This document shows, one piece after another, positions 7,830 through 16,964 of a stretch of DNA of 64,000 nucleotides (the first letter of the stretch is position 1; each line of letters starts with the position of its first letter). The stretch spans positions 505,896-569,895 of the forward strand of contig NZ_LN881717.1 of NCBI RefSeq assembly GCF_001457435.1, in the 5' to 3' direction. Source of the DNA: Actinobaculum massiliense (GTDB lineage Bacteria; Actinomycetota; Actinomycetes; Actinomycetales; Actinomycetaceae). Both the position numbers and the translations under genes were made by a program. A model generated the notes under the pieces. The model was not told where the DNA came from and did no database searches. It saw only the letters and a program-made list of their open reading frames with translations.

Positions 7830-8879
7830 TTAGGGCAGGCGCTTAATCCACTCCTCGGTGGAGAATTTCGTCTCGTAGCGCTCCTTGGCAATCTGCAGAT
7901 CGCGCTCCGTAATTTCGCCCTCGGTGGCCCCGTAGCGGTCTATGAAGGTCTGCTTGAAAACCTCGATAATGTCCGCCCGGGCCATGCCGGTTTGCGATTT
8001 CATGGGATCGATACGTTTGTTCGCCGAGCGATGCCCGCGATTCTTCTTCGTGGCATCGCCGGTGTTCAAAACGTCCAGCATCTTATCCGCGTCGATGTCA
8101 TAGGACATGGTGACGTGGTGAACCATGTAGCCGCTGGCAAAATGCTTCTGCGCTGCCCCGCCAATCTTCCCCTTATCGGAAGAAATGTCATTGAGCGGTA
8201 CGTATTTCGCGTTGACCCCCACCCGGGAAAGGGCTTCCATTGCCCAGGCATCCAGGAAGGGGTAGGACTGCTGGAAGCTCATGCCGTCGACCAGTGCCGT
8301 GGGCACCACCAGCGAGTAGGTGACGCAGTTACCCGGCTCCATGAACATAGTGCCACCTCCGGTAATCCGCCGGCCCACGGTAATCCCCCACTTATCAACG
8401 CCCTCTTGGTTGATCTCGTTGGAGTAGGACTGATAGGAGCCCATCACCACCAGCGGCCGGTCCCATTCCCAAATACGCATAAAGGGCTTGTGTTCCCCCG
8501 CCGCCACGGCTTCCGGAAGGGTTTCGTCCATGGTCATATTGAGCACCGGATGGATTACCGGGGTGTGTAGCACCTCGAAATCAATATCCGACCAATCCAG
8601 CGCCTTACCCAGGGCGCGGCGCACCGCGGTGGCAACCCCGAGTGGGGTCATACCGAAGAGGTTGTCAGTGGGCAAGACCGCCCCCTGCACCGCCTCTTGG
8701 ATTCCCGCAGAATTTGTTTCCGCCGGCAGTCCTTCAATTGCCTCGGTGATACGCCACAGTGCCGAGTCCGGTTCGATGAAGAAGTCACCAGAGATCTTCA
8801 AATTTTTAATGCGATCGTCAATCACGTCCAGGTCGACGATCACCATTTTTTGCCCGAGTTCCTTATATTCACCGTGCAT
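7830..8879 (-). CDS. lplA: Lipoate-protein ligase, N-terminal accessory domain
   Basis: This 349-residue enzyme would adenylate lipoate and transfer it to E2 or GcvH lysines. Residues about 12-92 (IKNLKISGDFF, EAIEGLP, LFGMTPLGVATAV) resemble the accessory domain that follows the catalytic domain in E. coli LplA, so the domain order is reversed. The catalytic part carries GRRITGGGTMF (lipoyl-AMP site) and DKGKIGGAAQKH with the expected Lys. The ATG at 8879 overlaps the fprA stop as TAATG, implying translational coupling. Pairing with a ferredoxin reductase could reflect lipoate or iron-sulfur metabolism, but that is inference. Confidence 0.88.
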   Translation of the reverse strand: MHGEYKELGQKMVIVDLDVIDDRIKNLKISGDFFIEPDSALWRITEAIEGLPAETNSAGIQEAVQGAVLPTDNLFGMTPLGVATAVRRALGKALDWSDIDFEVLHTPVIHPVLNMTMDETLPEAVAAGEHKPFMRIWEWDRPLVVMGSYQSYSNEINQEGVDKWGITVGRRITGGGTMFMEPGNCVTYSLVVPTALVDGMSFQQSYPFLDAWAMEALSRVGVNAKYVPLNDISSDKGKIGGAAQKHFASGYMVHHVTMSYDIDADKMLDVLNTGDATKKNRGHRSANKRIDPMKSQTGMARADIIEVFKQTFIDRYGATEGEITERDLQIAKERYETKFSTEEWIKRLP

Positions 8880-10261
8880 TAGAAAACCTTTCCGTCGTGT
8901 TCTTCCCCGCGCGAGATAGCGGTCATTGTTTCGCGATCCACAACCTTCGTGCGCTCGCGCCCGCGCTGCGCACCTAGCTGCTTCTCATAGTCTTCCAGCC
9001 GCTCCCAGCCATCCCAGGTAGTCCACCGCACCCCGCGAGCCCGAAGCAACTCAAGCACTCCTTCTCCTCCGTTGCCGGCTCCGGTGGCGTGGACCTTTCC
9101 GGCGTCCACATCCTCCCCCAGGTTGGTGATTGTTTCCTTCGCGTCCGATTTGGTGGAGCCAATAAGACCCACCGGCCCGCGTTTGACCCAGCCGGTAACG
9201 TAGAGCCCCTCGACCTGCTGCCCGTCGGCGACGGCGCGGCCCCCGACGTTGGGAATAACTCGATGAATGGGATCCCACGGCGCACCTTCAATTGGCGCCG
9301 AGGCATAGCCAATAGCCCGGTAAACGGCCTGCACTGGATAATCCTCAATTTCTCCCGTGCCCTCTACTCGGCCATCGCCGGTCAGCCGGGTGCGCTCAAT
9401 GCGAATACCTTCCACCTTGCCATCGCCATAAATCTCCACCGGGGCGGAAAGCAGATGGATATGAATGCGCCGCGGCTCGTCCATATCCTCGGGATCATTG
9501 AACGCAAACTCGGTCAATTCTTCGACCACCTGCCGAGTAATACGGTCATCTTCAATCCGTTTTTCAGAGGCGTCGTCGTACTGGAAATCCTCCGGGTACA
9601 CCTGAACATCAAGCCCGGGAGCCTCCCCCAGTTCCCGCAACTCCAGCGGAGTGAACTTCACCTGAGCGGGCCCGCGCCTGCCGAAGATATGAACATTCCT
9701 CGCCTTGCTGGCACGCAAGCCTTCCTCAACGTTCGGCGGGATCTCGGTAACCGCGAGCGCGTCGGGATCCTTCGCCAAAATGCGAGAGATATCCAGCGCC
9801 ACGTTTCCTACCCCAATAATGGCGATATCGCTGGCGGAAAGATCCCAGGTGCGCGGGTAATCCGGGTGGCCGTCATACCAGGAGACGAAATCGGCTCCGC
9901 CGAAACTCCCCGGCAAGTCCTCGCCCGGGATACCTAGCGGCCGGTCCGCATTAGCACCGGTGGCAATAATGATGGCGTCATAAAAGCGGTGGAGTTCCTC
10001 AAGCGAGATATGTTCACCCACATCGACGTTCCCCAAGAACCGGATATCCCCGCGCTTGAGGACGTTGTACAGCGCGGTAATGATGCCGCGAATGCGCGGA
10101 TGGTCGGGAGCCACACCGTAGCGTACCAAGCCGTATGGTGCGGGGAGCCTGTCAAAGAGATCAATTTTGACGTCGCGTCCCGTTTTTATAAGCGTGTCCG
10201 CAGCGTAGATTCCCGCCGGACCCGCACCAATAACCGCTACCTGTAATGGATGATCGCTCAT
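8879..10261 (-). CDS. fprA: FAD-dependent ferredoxin/adrenodoxin-type NADP reductase
   Basis: This 460-residue flavoprotein resembles mycobacterial FprA and adrenodoxin reductase and moves electrons between NADP(H) and a ferredoxin. GAGPAGIYAADTL near the N-terminus is the FAD Rossmann motif. PYGLVRYGVAPDHP and GVGNVALDISRIL (NADP-binding) follow, and RGPVGLIGSTKSDA near the C-terminus is typical of the family. ATG 10261 is chosen because GGGAG lies just upstream; the frame is open to 10276. Its TAA overlaps the lplA ATG. The ferredoxin partner is not in the window. Confidence 0.92.
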   Translation of the reverse strand: MSDHPLQVAVIGAGPAGIYAADTLIKTGRDVKIDLFDRLPAPYGLVRYGVAPDHPRIRGIITALYNVLKRGDIRFLGNVDVGEHISLEELHRFYDAIIIATGANADRPLGIPGEDLPGSFGGADFVSWYDGHPDYPRTWDLSASDIAIIGVGNVALDISRILAKDPDALAVTEIPPNVEEGLRASKARNVHIFGRRGPAQVKFTPLELRELGEAPGLDVQVYPEDFQYDDASEKRIEDDRITRQVVEELTEFAFNDPEDMDEPRRIHIHLLSAPVEIYGDGKVEGIRIERTRLTGDGRVEGTGEIEDYPVQAVYRAIGYASAPIEGAPWDPIHRVIPNVGGRAVADGQQVEGLYVTGWVKRGPVGLIGSTKSDAKETITNLGEDVDAGKVHATGAGNGGEGVLELLRARGVRWTTWDGWERLEDYEKQLGAQRGRERTKVVDRETMTAISRGEEHDGKVF

Positions 10262-10354
10262 AGCTCCCTTTCTCAACTCTCGTCATTGTACGGAGGTGGA
10301 GATGCGTTCGGAAACTTTCGCCCGCTGTGAGCCAAAGAGCCGCGGGCGCAGAGA

Positions 10355-10386
10355 CTGGCGGCGACCTTCGCTAAGATCGCCGCCAG
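10355..10386. other. Perfect 10-bp stem-loop downstream of hpf
   Basis: CTGGCGGCGA (10355-10364) pairs with TCGCCGCCAG (10377-10386) around a 12-base loop. It lies between the hpf stop and the fprA start, both on the minus strand. A smaller CCCGGG/CCCGGG hairpin follows at 10405-10425. Neither has a minus-strand T-run, so termination is only possible, not shown. Confidence 0.5.
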
Positions 10387-10431
10387 CTCGTTGTTTATTG
10401 ACTTCCCGGGTTACTGCTTCCCGGGTCCCGC

Positions 10432-11076
10432 CTACTGGGTTACCGCGTTGAGGCGAATGATGCCGTAGGTCCAGCCGTGGCGGCGGTACACCGCGCAGGG
10501 CTGCTTGGTTTCAGCATCAATGAAGAGGAAGAAGGGATGGCCCACGAGTTCCATCTGGTAGAGCGCCTCATCAACCGAGATTGGTTCCGCTTCGTAGAGC
10601 TTATCGCGCACAATCACCGGCGAATCGCCAATTTGGTTCTCCACGGCCTCCCCGGGATGGGTCGGCAGGTGCGGAGTTTTCTCTTCGATCGGCGCGGCCT
10701 CTTCCTTGACGTTGACGTCTTCGGGAGTGAGGTTCAGAGGTTCGACCGAAACCTCGCCCTTCTCACCGCGGCGATGGTCCTTGCGCCGATCGCGCGCCCG
10801 GCGCAGGCGCTCAAAAAGCTTTGAGGAGGCGAGATCCAAGGCTGAATACTGATCCGTTGACGAAGCCTCCCCGCGAATCACGGGCCCGCGATCGTGTACC
10901 GTAATCTCAACGGTCTTGGCGGTATCGGCTTGGGACGGATTGTTTTCCTTGGTGATTTCTACTTCGACACGTTGCGCTCGAGGAGCGAACTGCTCAACCT
11001 TCGAAAGTTTTCCTTCAACATGCTCGCGGAAGCGATCCGAAACATCGGTGTTTCTGCCTGTGACGACGATTTCCAC
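10432..11076 (-). CDS. hpf: Ribosome hibernation promoting factor, long form
   Basis: This 214-residue protein binds the 30S decoding region and promotes 100S dimers in stationary phase. The N-terminal domain (MEIVVTGRNTDVSDRFREH, with a basic helix ending LRRARDRRKDHRR) is the HPF/YfiA fold. A charged linker leads to the C-terminal dimerisation domain from about residue 155 (EAEPISVDEALYQMELVGHPFFLF). The GTG start at 11076 has a strong GGAGGAATC in front. It is the last gene of the mtrAB-lpqB-comF-hpf run that is common in actinobacteria; the secA gene often next to it is absent here. Confidence 0.95.
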   Translation of the reverse strand: MEIVVTGRNTDVSDRFREHVEGKLSKVEQFAPRAQRVEVEITKENNPSQADTAKTVEITVHDRGPVIRGEASSTDQYSALDLASSKLFERLRRARDRRKDHRRGEKGEVSVEPLNLTPEDVNVKEEAAPIEEKTPHLPTHPGEAVENQIGDSPVIVRDKLYEAEPISVDEALYQMELVGHPFFLFIDAETKQPCAVYRRHGWTYGIIRLNAVTQ

Positions 11077-11210
11077 GATTCCTCCTTTTAGTGCTGGCCC
11101 GCGATCTGCTTTAGCTCGTTTTCACTGTGGCGACGGGCGGTACAGTATTTGCCTCTCACGCATTTCTGAGAAGATCACCCCCTTTGGTGATTCATATCGT
11201 TTGACTTGTT

Positions 11211-11921
11211 TTAGATAATTGTAGTCCACCTCACTCCCCTTGTTCGAGGATCAAGGGCCGCGGCTAACGTAATTGCGCCGAAAACTGCCCATCCTTCCGC
11301 TTCTAGCGCATTTGCGCACCCGGCTAGAGTGGCGCCGGTGGTCAAAACGTCGTCTACCAGCACCGCCGGACGCCGCTTGATCGTGCTGGCCTGGCCCGCC
11401 GCGTGGATCCCCAGAGATTTCTTGCCGCGAGCGCTGAGGTTCCTTGCTCGCCCGCCCGGCGCGCGCAAAATGTTCGACGGCACCGCTCGGATCCCCTGTG
11501 CAAGCGCGGCCCGACCTGCGGCGTCGGCAAGGGTTCCGGCAACGAAACGCCCTTCAAACGTGCGGCGCCACCGGGAGGGAGCGGGCACAATCGCCACCGG
11601 ATCAGGGAAACGCAAATGCGCACAAGCCGCCGCGAAAATCTCGGTGAAGGTGGCGGTGAGGTCGGCGTCATTGACGTTTTTCCAGCGTACAATGGCGCGG
11701 CGGCTGGAGCCGCGGTAGTCCGTGAGGGCGAAGACGGGGAATCGCTCCACCAGGTCGCCGCTTGCGCTTACCTGCATCAGGTAGGGCGCGCGACCGGTGA
11801 CGCGGCGAGGTGCAGGGCCGAATTTCGCCGCGCACGAGGCGCATAAAGTTTCGTCTGGTTTCCCGCAACCGGCACACCAGCGCGGGAAAAAGAGGTCCGA
11901 GATATCCCCAGCTAGTCCCAC
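11211..11921 (-). CDS. comF: ComF family phosphoribosyltransferase-like protein
   Basis: The protein is 236 residues. An N-terminal four-cysteine zinc finger (CAGCGKPDETLCASC, residues 16-30) precedes a type I phosphoribosyltransferase domain whose PRPP loop reads VLVDDVLTTGATL near residue 190. Naturally competent bacteria use ComFC in DNA uptake, but in most actinobacteria the role is unproven. It sits between lpqB and hpf, its usual actinobacterial place. The start is GTG 11921. The 115-bp gap to lpqB holds no obvious terminator. Confidence 0.9.
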   Translation of the reverse strand: MGLAGDISDLFFPRWCAGCGKPDETLCASCAAKFGPAPRRVTGRAPYLMQVSASGDLVERFPVFALTDYRGSSRRAIVRWKNVNDADLTATFTEIFAAACAHLRFPDPVAIVPAPSRWRRTFEGRFVAGTLADAAGRAALAQGIRAVPSNILRAPGGRARNLSARGKKSLGIHAAGQASTIKRRPAVLVDDVLTTGATLAGCANALEAEGWAVFGAITLAAALDPRTRGVRWTTII

Positions 11922-12036
11922 GCCGATATCGTGACACAGGCCCGCGCCGGCTTGCTGCGCCTATCCACAGCCGCGCGGCCACGGCACGGCCGGGCGCGCG
12001 ATACGCTAAGCCTCCCTGCGCTCGCGAGCCATAGAG

Positions 12037-13803
12037 CTAGCCGGGGAAGGCTACGTCCTCAACTCCGGAGGCAATTGTGCGCCAGGCCCCGCCATTGCGG
12101 GAGGCGGCGGTTCCCGATTCGGTGACCACCACGATTGACTGCGGGCCGCGCCCGGCCGTCAGCCGCACGGTGCCGGCAAAGGGATTAGTAATACGCGACA
12201 TTGGTCCGCCGATGGAGATGGCGTAAATCGAGGTATCGGCTCCGCTCACGGTGCGCCCCAGGACCGCCAGCTCGGTGGAAGAAATCCACGCCATGGAGGT
12301 GGCATCGCTGAGGCGCTGACCAACCTCAATGGGTTCGCCGAGGCCTACCGGCGTATTTGCGCCGTCGCGCACAATTGCCGCAACGTAGAGATGGATCGTT
12401 CCCCCGGTTTCCGCGAGCACCGCGAGGCGGCCTCCTTCGCGCGAGACCCTAATATCACGGATTTTTGCCGAGCGCAGCCAGGGGCTGGTGAGCGTAACCA
12501 GCTGGCCGGACGCGCTCGCAACACTCACCGAGCCGGGGTTGGTGGATTCGCTTGTCCACGTCCAATCGAAGTGGTCCACCGAGGGCTCCAAAAGCGAGGT
12601 GCCCCGTATCAGAGTAGTCACGGCATCGGTGGCGGCGGCGACGGCGGAAATCGTTGTTCCATCCATCGAAAGACCCGCGTATAGCGGACTCTCATCAGCG
12701 TATGAAACCGCGAGGCGGCGGAAATCGACCAGCTCGGCGGCGCGGCGTGAAATCGCTGGGATAGCGCGATCGTTTTCGATATAGCCGGGGTTTCCCTGGG
12801 TAAGGGCGGCTACCGGATAGCTTCCGAAGGGGAATGCCTCTAATTCCGAGCCGCTTGTCGCGTCCAGCGGCGTACCCATAGCGGTCACTTCAACCGTTTG
12901 AATTTCGCTCCCCGCGGTGGTGAGCGTCTTTTGGATTTGTGCCACCGCCAGAGCCTGAATGGAGGCATCCTCGGTGAGGATTTCGGCCGTCAAATCCACG
13001 CTCATTTTTGTGCCATCAATCGCGGGCGCCCCGTTAAGCTGGGTTCCCCGCGGGATCGCAGAATGCGCGGCGTCTTTGAGCCAGTCGGCCGGCCCGGCGA
13101 ACAGTCCCTGCAAAGTGGAGGCGGTGAAGGTTGAACGCGGATACCAGCGCAGGTCCGTAATCGCGTAGTGCGAGGAATTATCGAGGAAGTAGAGCGGGGT
13201 GCGTACAAAGCTCTGGGCAAAGAAATGCTCGGACATAATGGTGCCGTCATCCAGCGCCGCGATCCGCCACTCGTCTCGTTCGTTTTGCTCCAGTGTGAAC
13301 TCGGTGTTGATCACGGCATCGGAGGAAGATTCCACGTACTGCCCGCGATCATCGAGTGTGCCAATTGAGGAAAGGCTGACCGTCAAGACCACTCGGCCGG
13401 AGGGCGCCGCGGACGGCGTGGGTGACTCTTCCTCTCCCGGGTCCTCACCCTCGTCCGCCTCATCCCCGCTGGGAGCGGTCTGCTTTTCGGTGGGGTCTAC
13501 GTTTTGATTATCGGGATACACCCTCACCTGGCTTCGCGGATTCCAGTGCTCGGCCGCCGAATTCGTCAAGAATTGACGCGCGACGGCGAACTCTCCATCA
13601 ATTCCGGCAGCCGCGGCGAGGAGGAAGCCCTGCACGATTTGCTCGGGAGACGCGCCCACCACAGGCGGGGCAGCCCCCAAGCTAATTGAGCCGTCACGGG
13701 TCGGAGATGGGCTGACTTCTTTGACCGCGCCACTGCGCGGGAGGGTGCCGCATCCCGCCACCGCCAGCGCGAGCGCGCATATAAGACACAGGAAACGTTT
13801 CAT
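12037..13803 (-). CDS. lpqB: Lipoprotein LpqB, MtrB accessory protein
   Basis: The protein is 588 residues. The signal peptide ends in a lipobox (LALAVAGC, Cys 18), so it should be lipid-anchored on the outer face of the membrane. It has an N-terminal GerMN-like region (about residues 140-330) and a C-terminal beta-propeller-like region, the family architecture. LpqB proteins interact with the sensor domain of MtrB and modulate the MtrAB phosphorelay. An acidic Pro/Glu/Ser stretch at about residues 100-140 is low complexity. The start overlaps the mtrB stop by 4 bp, so the two are translationally coupled. Confidence 0.94.
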   Translation of the reverse strand: MKRFLCLICALALAVAGCGTLPRSGAVKEVSPSPTRDGSISLGAAPPVVGASPEQIVQGFLLAAAAGIDGEFAVARQFLTNSAAEHWNPRSQVRVYPDNQNVDPTEKQTAPSGDEADEGEDPGEEESPTPSAAPSGRVVLTVSLSSIGTLDDRGQYVESSSDAVINTEFTLEQNERDEWRIAALDDGTIMSEHFFAQSFVRTPLYFLDNSSHYAITDLRWYPRSTFTASTLQGLFAGPADWLKDAAHSAIPRGTQLNGAPAIDGTKMSVDLTAEILTEDASIQALAVAQIQKTLTTAGSEIQTVEVTAMGTPLDATSGSELEAFPFGSYPVAALTQGNPGYIENDRAIPAISRRAAELVDFRRLAVSYADESPLYAGLSMDGTTISAVAAATDAVTTLIRGTSLLEPSVDHFDWTWTSESTNPGSVSVASASGQLVTLTSPWLRSAKIRDIRVSREGGRLAVLAETGGTIHLYVAAIVRDGANTPVGLGEPIEVGQRLSDATSMAWISSTELAVLGRTVSGADTSIYAISIGGPMSRITNPFAGTVRLTAGRGPQSIVVVTESGTAASRNGGAWRTIASGVEDVAFPG

Positions 13804-15539
13804 CGCAATCCCTCCCCCAGGCCCGCGTCGGCACCGGAAGGCGCACCGGCGTCGACACTAGCTTCTACCGTCGAGCCCGGCCAGGGCGCCCCATAAAGTT
13901 CGCCGGCCGGCGGATTTTCCGTCCACGGCTCAAGCGCGGCTACCTTCAGCTCAACCGGAGCGCTCCAGGAAGACTTCTGCTCGCGCGGCAGGGTGAGGAG
14001 AAAGGTAGAGCCGACCCCGAGTTGGCCCACCACCTGCAGGCGTCCGTTATGGAGCAGAGCGTCTTCGCGAGCAATCGTCAGCCCCAGGCCGGTACCGCCA
14101 GATTTGCGCACGCGCGAAGTATCAGCGCGCCAGAAACGATCGAAAACATGCGCGGCCTGCTCATCACTAAGCCCAATACCGCGATCGGAGACCTCCACTG
14201 CAACCGCGGTGGACCCGCCGATAATGCGCACCCGTACCGGCCCGCCTTCGGCGTGCTCAATAGCGTTGACCACCAGGTTGCGAATCACGCGTTCGACGCG
14301 CCGCCGATCCACGGTGGCATTGGGATCGCCTTCCTCATAAACCCGTACCGTCACCCCATTGGAGAGCGCGAGCGGAACTTGCGATTCCGCCACGTTCCGC
14401 GCGATTGAGGTGATATTGGCCCGCACCGAATCAAGTTTCATAGCTCCGGCGTCGTACCGGGAGATCTCCAGCAGATCGGACAGCATGGTGTCGAGGTTAA
14501 TGAGCTGGTCGTGCTGGAGTTCGGCGGTACGCTGCAGGGTGCCAGGCAGGTCATCGCGGCGATCGTAGATGAGCTGGCCGGCCATGCGGATGGTCGTTAC
14601 CGGGGTGCGAAGTTCGTGAGACACCGCCGAGACGAAGTCTTGCTGCACCCGCGAGAGGCGCTCAAGGCGGGTGAACTGCTCGTCAATTGATTCGGCCATT
14701 TGGTTGAAGGACCGGCCCAAGCGAGCGATTTCATCTTCGCCCTCTTCGGGCATTCGCACGTCGAAAACTCCGGCCGCCACCCGCCGCGCATTGAGCGATG
14801 CCTCGCGCACCGGACGAAGCACGAAACCCACCACGATCACGCAGCTAATAAGAACGATGAGGAGCATGGCGACGGTGGCGGAGGTGAGAATCCGGGTGAC
14901 CGTATGGGCGGTGTCTTCTTGCGCCTGCATGGAATAGAGGATGTAAAACTCGTAGTTCCCGGCACTCGGCAGGCGCAGCGGCGCGCCCACGATAATGCCC
15001 GGCAAGGTGCGGTTTTCTTCGGCGGCAACCGGTATCCCCACCGGTTGGTAGTGGACGCCGCGGCTTCCCGGAACCTGCTTGCGGATTTCCGCGGAGATAA
15101 GGTCACCAATTGCTGGTGCCTGGGTTGCCACCTCCGCCACTTCGTAGGTTCCGCTCGACTGCCCGGGAGTGCGCAGTAGCGCCGCTCCCATAATGCCCAC
15201 CTGCGCGTCATACTGAGAACGCACCAGCGCGGTAGCAATCTGCTGGAGTTGGCCAGACGACGGCGCATTTTGCCCGTCGAAACTCGACTGTGCTTGGGCG
15301 CGGGTGGATTCGAACTGCTCGGTGGCCGTCTGCACCGCACCTTCGTAGAGCCGGTCGCGCGTTTGGTTGGCGACGACAGCGCCGGTGAAGCTTGCGGTAA
15401 TTCCGCCAATAGTAAGGACGACGACGATCACCCGGGCGGTGAGGCTCGATCGCCACCACTCGCCTAGCTGGTTGAGTCCGGCGCGAACTCGGGAACCGAA
15501 ACCTGGGTAAACGCCACTATCGGTAAAGAACCGCTTCAC
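13800..15539 (-). CDS. mtrB: Sensor histidine kinase MtrB
   Basis: This 579-residue membrane kinase has transmembrane segments near residues 35-60 and 230-255 flanking an extracytoplasmic sensor domain, then a HAMP domain. The HisKA motif SAVSHELRTPVT carries the phosphorylated His. NLVVNAIEHA (N box), DRGIGLS (G1) and GGTGLGLTIA (G2) complete the ATPase. It phosphorylates MtrA; in actinobacteria this system controls cell-wall metabolism, osmotic response and division. Its start overlaps the mtrA stop and its end overlaps lpqB, each by 4 bp. The C-terminal tail beyond the kinase is low complexity. Confidence 0.96.
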   Translation of the reverse strand: MKRFFTDSGVYPGFGSRVRAGLNQLGEWWRSSLTARVIVVVLTIGGITASFTGAVVANQTRDRLYEGAVQTATEQFESTRAQAQSSFDGQNAPSSGQLQQIATALVRSQYDAQVGIMGAALLRTPGQSSGTYEVAEVATQAPAIGDLISAEIRKQVPGSRGVHYQPVGIPVAAEENRTLPGIIVGAPLRLPSAGNYEFYILYSMQAQEDTAHTVTRILTSATVAMLLIVLISCVIVVGFVLRPVREASLNARRVAAGVFDVRMPEEGEDEIARLGRSFNQMAESIDEQFTRLERLSRVQQDFVSAVSHELRTPVTTIRMAGQLIYDRRDDLPGTLQRTAELQHDQLINLDTMLSDLLEISRYDAGAMKLDSVRANITSIARNVAESQVPLALSNGVTVRVYEEGDPNATVDRRRVERVIRNLVVNAIEHAEGGPVRVRIIGGSTAVAVEVSDRGIGLSDEQAAHVFDRFWRADTSRVRKSGGTGLGLTIAREDALLHNGRLQVVGQLGVGSTFLLTLPREQKSSWSAPVELKVAALEPWTENPPAGELYGAPWPGSTVEASVDAGAPSGADAGLGEGLR

Positions 15540-16249
15540 CGACCGTCAGACCTCCCGGCCGGGTTTGCCTCCTGCGCCGAACCTGCGCGGTAGCCAACTC
15601 CGCGCACGGTGATGACCACCTGCGGATGATCGGGATCGATTTCAACCTTGGCGCGCAGACGCTGAATATGGACGTTTACCAGCCGGGTATCGGCGTTCTG
15701 GTGGCGGTAGCCCCACACCTGCTCGAGGAGCTCTTCGCGACTGAAAACCTGGTAAGGCTTGCGCGCCATGCACGCCAGCAAATCAAATTCCAGCGGAGTT
15801 AGGTGCAGGTCCGCGCCGTCGCGCAGAACCTGGTGGGCGCGCAAATCAATGGTCAAATCGGCCACCCGAAGCACTTCGGTTTCCGGCTCCTGGCGGCGCA
15901 GACGCGCCTTAATGCGAGCTAGCAGAACGGCGTTTTCAAAAGGCTTAGTGACGTAGTCATCCGCGCCAGCTTCCAGGCCCGCGACAACATCCACCGAGTC
16001 GGTCAAGGCGCTCATCATAATGATTGGCACATCGGACTCTTCCCGGAGCTGGCGAGCCACATCCACCCCGCTCATGCCGGGCAACATGACGTCGAGCAAC
16101 ACCAGATCCGGATGCTCAGTGCGGAAGATAGGCAGAGCATTCGTTCCCGTTGCACAGACCGTTACCTGGTAACCCTCCGACTCAAGGAGAATTGCCACCA
16201 TTTCGGAAATGCCGGGATCGTCATCGACAACGAGAATACGCGTGCTCAT
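15536..16249 (-). CDS. mtrA: Response regulator MtrA
   Basis: This 237-residue OmpR-family regulator has receiver-domain acidic residues (VVDDDPG), the phosphoacceptor Asp in LVLLDVMLPGMSG, a conserved Thr/Ser region (MMSAL) and Lys in VTKPF. The C-terminal winged helix contains TPLEFDLLACMARKP and HIQRLRAKVE. Known MtrA targets include wall hydrolases and replication functions. A candidate MtrA operator array lies at 63840-63911 before the amidase gene. DUF3499 lies 51 bp upstream on the same strand and may share the transcript. Confidence 0.97.
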   Translation of the reverse strand: MSTRILVVDDDPGISEMVAILLESEGYQVTVCATGTNALPIFRTEHPDLVLLDVMLPGMSGVDVARQLREESDVPIIMMSALTDSVDVVAGLEAGADDYVTKPFENAVLLARIKARLRRQEPETEVLRVADLTIDLRAHQVLRDGADLHLTPLEFDLLACMARKPYQVFSREELLEQVWGYRHQNADTRLVNVHIQRLRAKVEIDPDHPQVVITVRGVGYRAGSAQEANPAGRSDGR

Positions 16250-16300
16250 GCTCGCTATTGTCTCACGGAAGCAGAGAAATCCCTACCGGCCGCGCCGGTA

Positions 16301-16852
16301 TCACTGATCGGATTCCGAGTTGCCGGACTCGGAACTGGCCGATTCAGAACCGGCCGATTCTGAGCTAGCGGATTGCATGCCTGGCGATTCCAAGCTCCCA
16401 GACGCCGGCGGAGCAGGCGGATCCATTTCGGAGCGGTAATCCGCGGCGGGATCTTGCGGCAGATCTTCACGAACAATGCGCAACCTCGCCCGCCCTGCCT
16501 CACGTGCCTTGGCCAGTTGCCCGGGCACATCGGAGGGGCGGTGCACTTCCCGGGCCGCCTGTTCGGGGGCGGGAGCACTGCGGTGAGAGGTTTCGCGAAT
16601 TGCGTCCGCTAGGGCCATGAGATCCGACTCAGAAGGCGGCGCCGGCTCAAATTCCGTCCGCAAGCGCACCATCTGCCATCCGCGCGGCACCGTAACGGAT
16701 TCGGCATGCATCGCACATAAATCCAGCGCACCCTGGGTGGGCTTGGGCGAAAGGGGCCCAATGACCGCCGTCGCGTCACTGTACCCGTAGGTCATCGTGG
16801 CGACGGCGGCGGTTTCGCACCCAACCCGAGAACACTTACGCACATGGCTCAC
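16301..16852 (-). CDS. DUF3499 family protein
   Basis: This 183-residue protein begins SHVRKCSRVGCETAAVATMTYGYSDATAVIGPL and has CAMH at about residue 48. The CxxxxC and CxxH spacing suggests a small metal-binding N-terminal domain typical of actinobacterial DUF3499. The C-terminus is a Ser/Glu/Gly low-complexity tail (SESAGSESASSES). The start is GTG 16852. In many actinobacteria this gene stands next to a metallopeptidase-family gene, whiB and wall-related genes; here the metallopeptidase is divergent, 112 bp away. Function unknown. Confidence 0.88.
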   Translation of the reverse strand: MSHVRKCSRVGCETAAVATMTYGYSDATAVIGPLSPKPTQGALDLCAMHAESVTVPRGWQMVRLRTEFEPAPPSESDLMALADAIRETSHRSAPAPEQAAREVHRPSDVPGQLAKAREAGRARLRIVREDLPQDPAADYRSEMDPPAPPASGSLESPGMQSASSESAGSESASSESGNSESDQ

Positions 16853-16951
16853 GAAAAGCTACGCTACCACGCACCCCGGCGCTGACCACTGAAGCAAAAC
16901 CGGGCTTTGCCACAGGCTGTGCGTATGGTTCGCCCGATAGGAAGCTCGCGG

Positions 16952-16957
16952 TAGGAT
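16952..16957 (+). promoter_or_regulatory. Candidate -10 box for leaderless metallopeptidase gene
   Basis: TAGGAT ends seven bases before ATG 16965, the spacing expected when transcription starts at the initiation codon. A weak TTCGCC at 16929-16934 lies 17 bases upstream. Confidence 0.45.
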
Positions 16958-16964
16958 GATCCGC

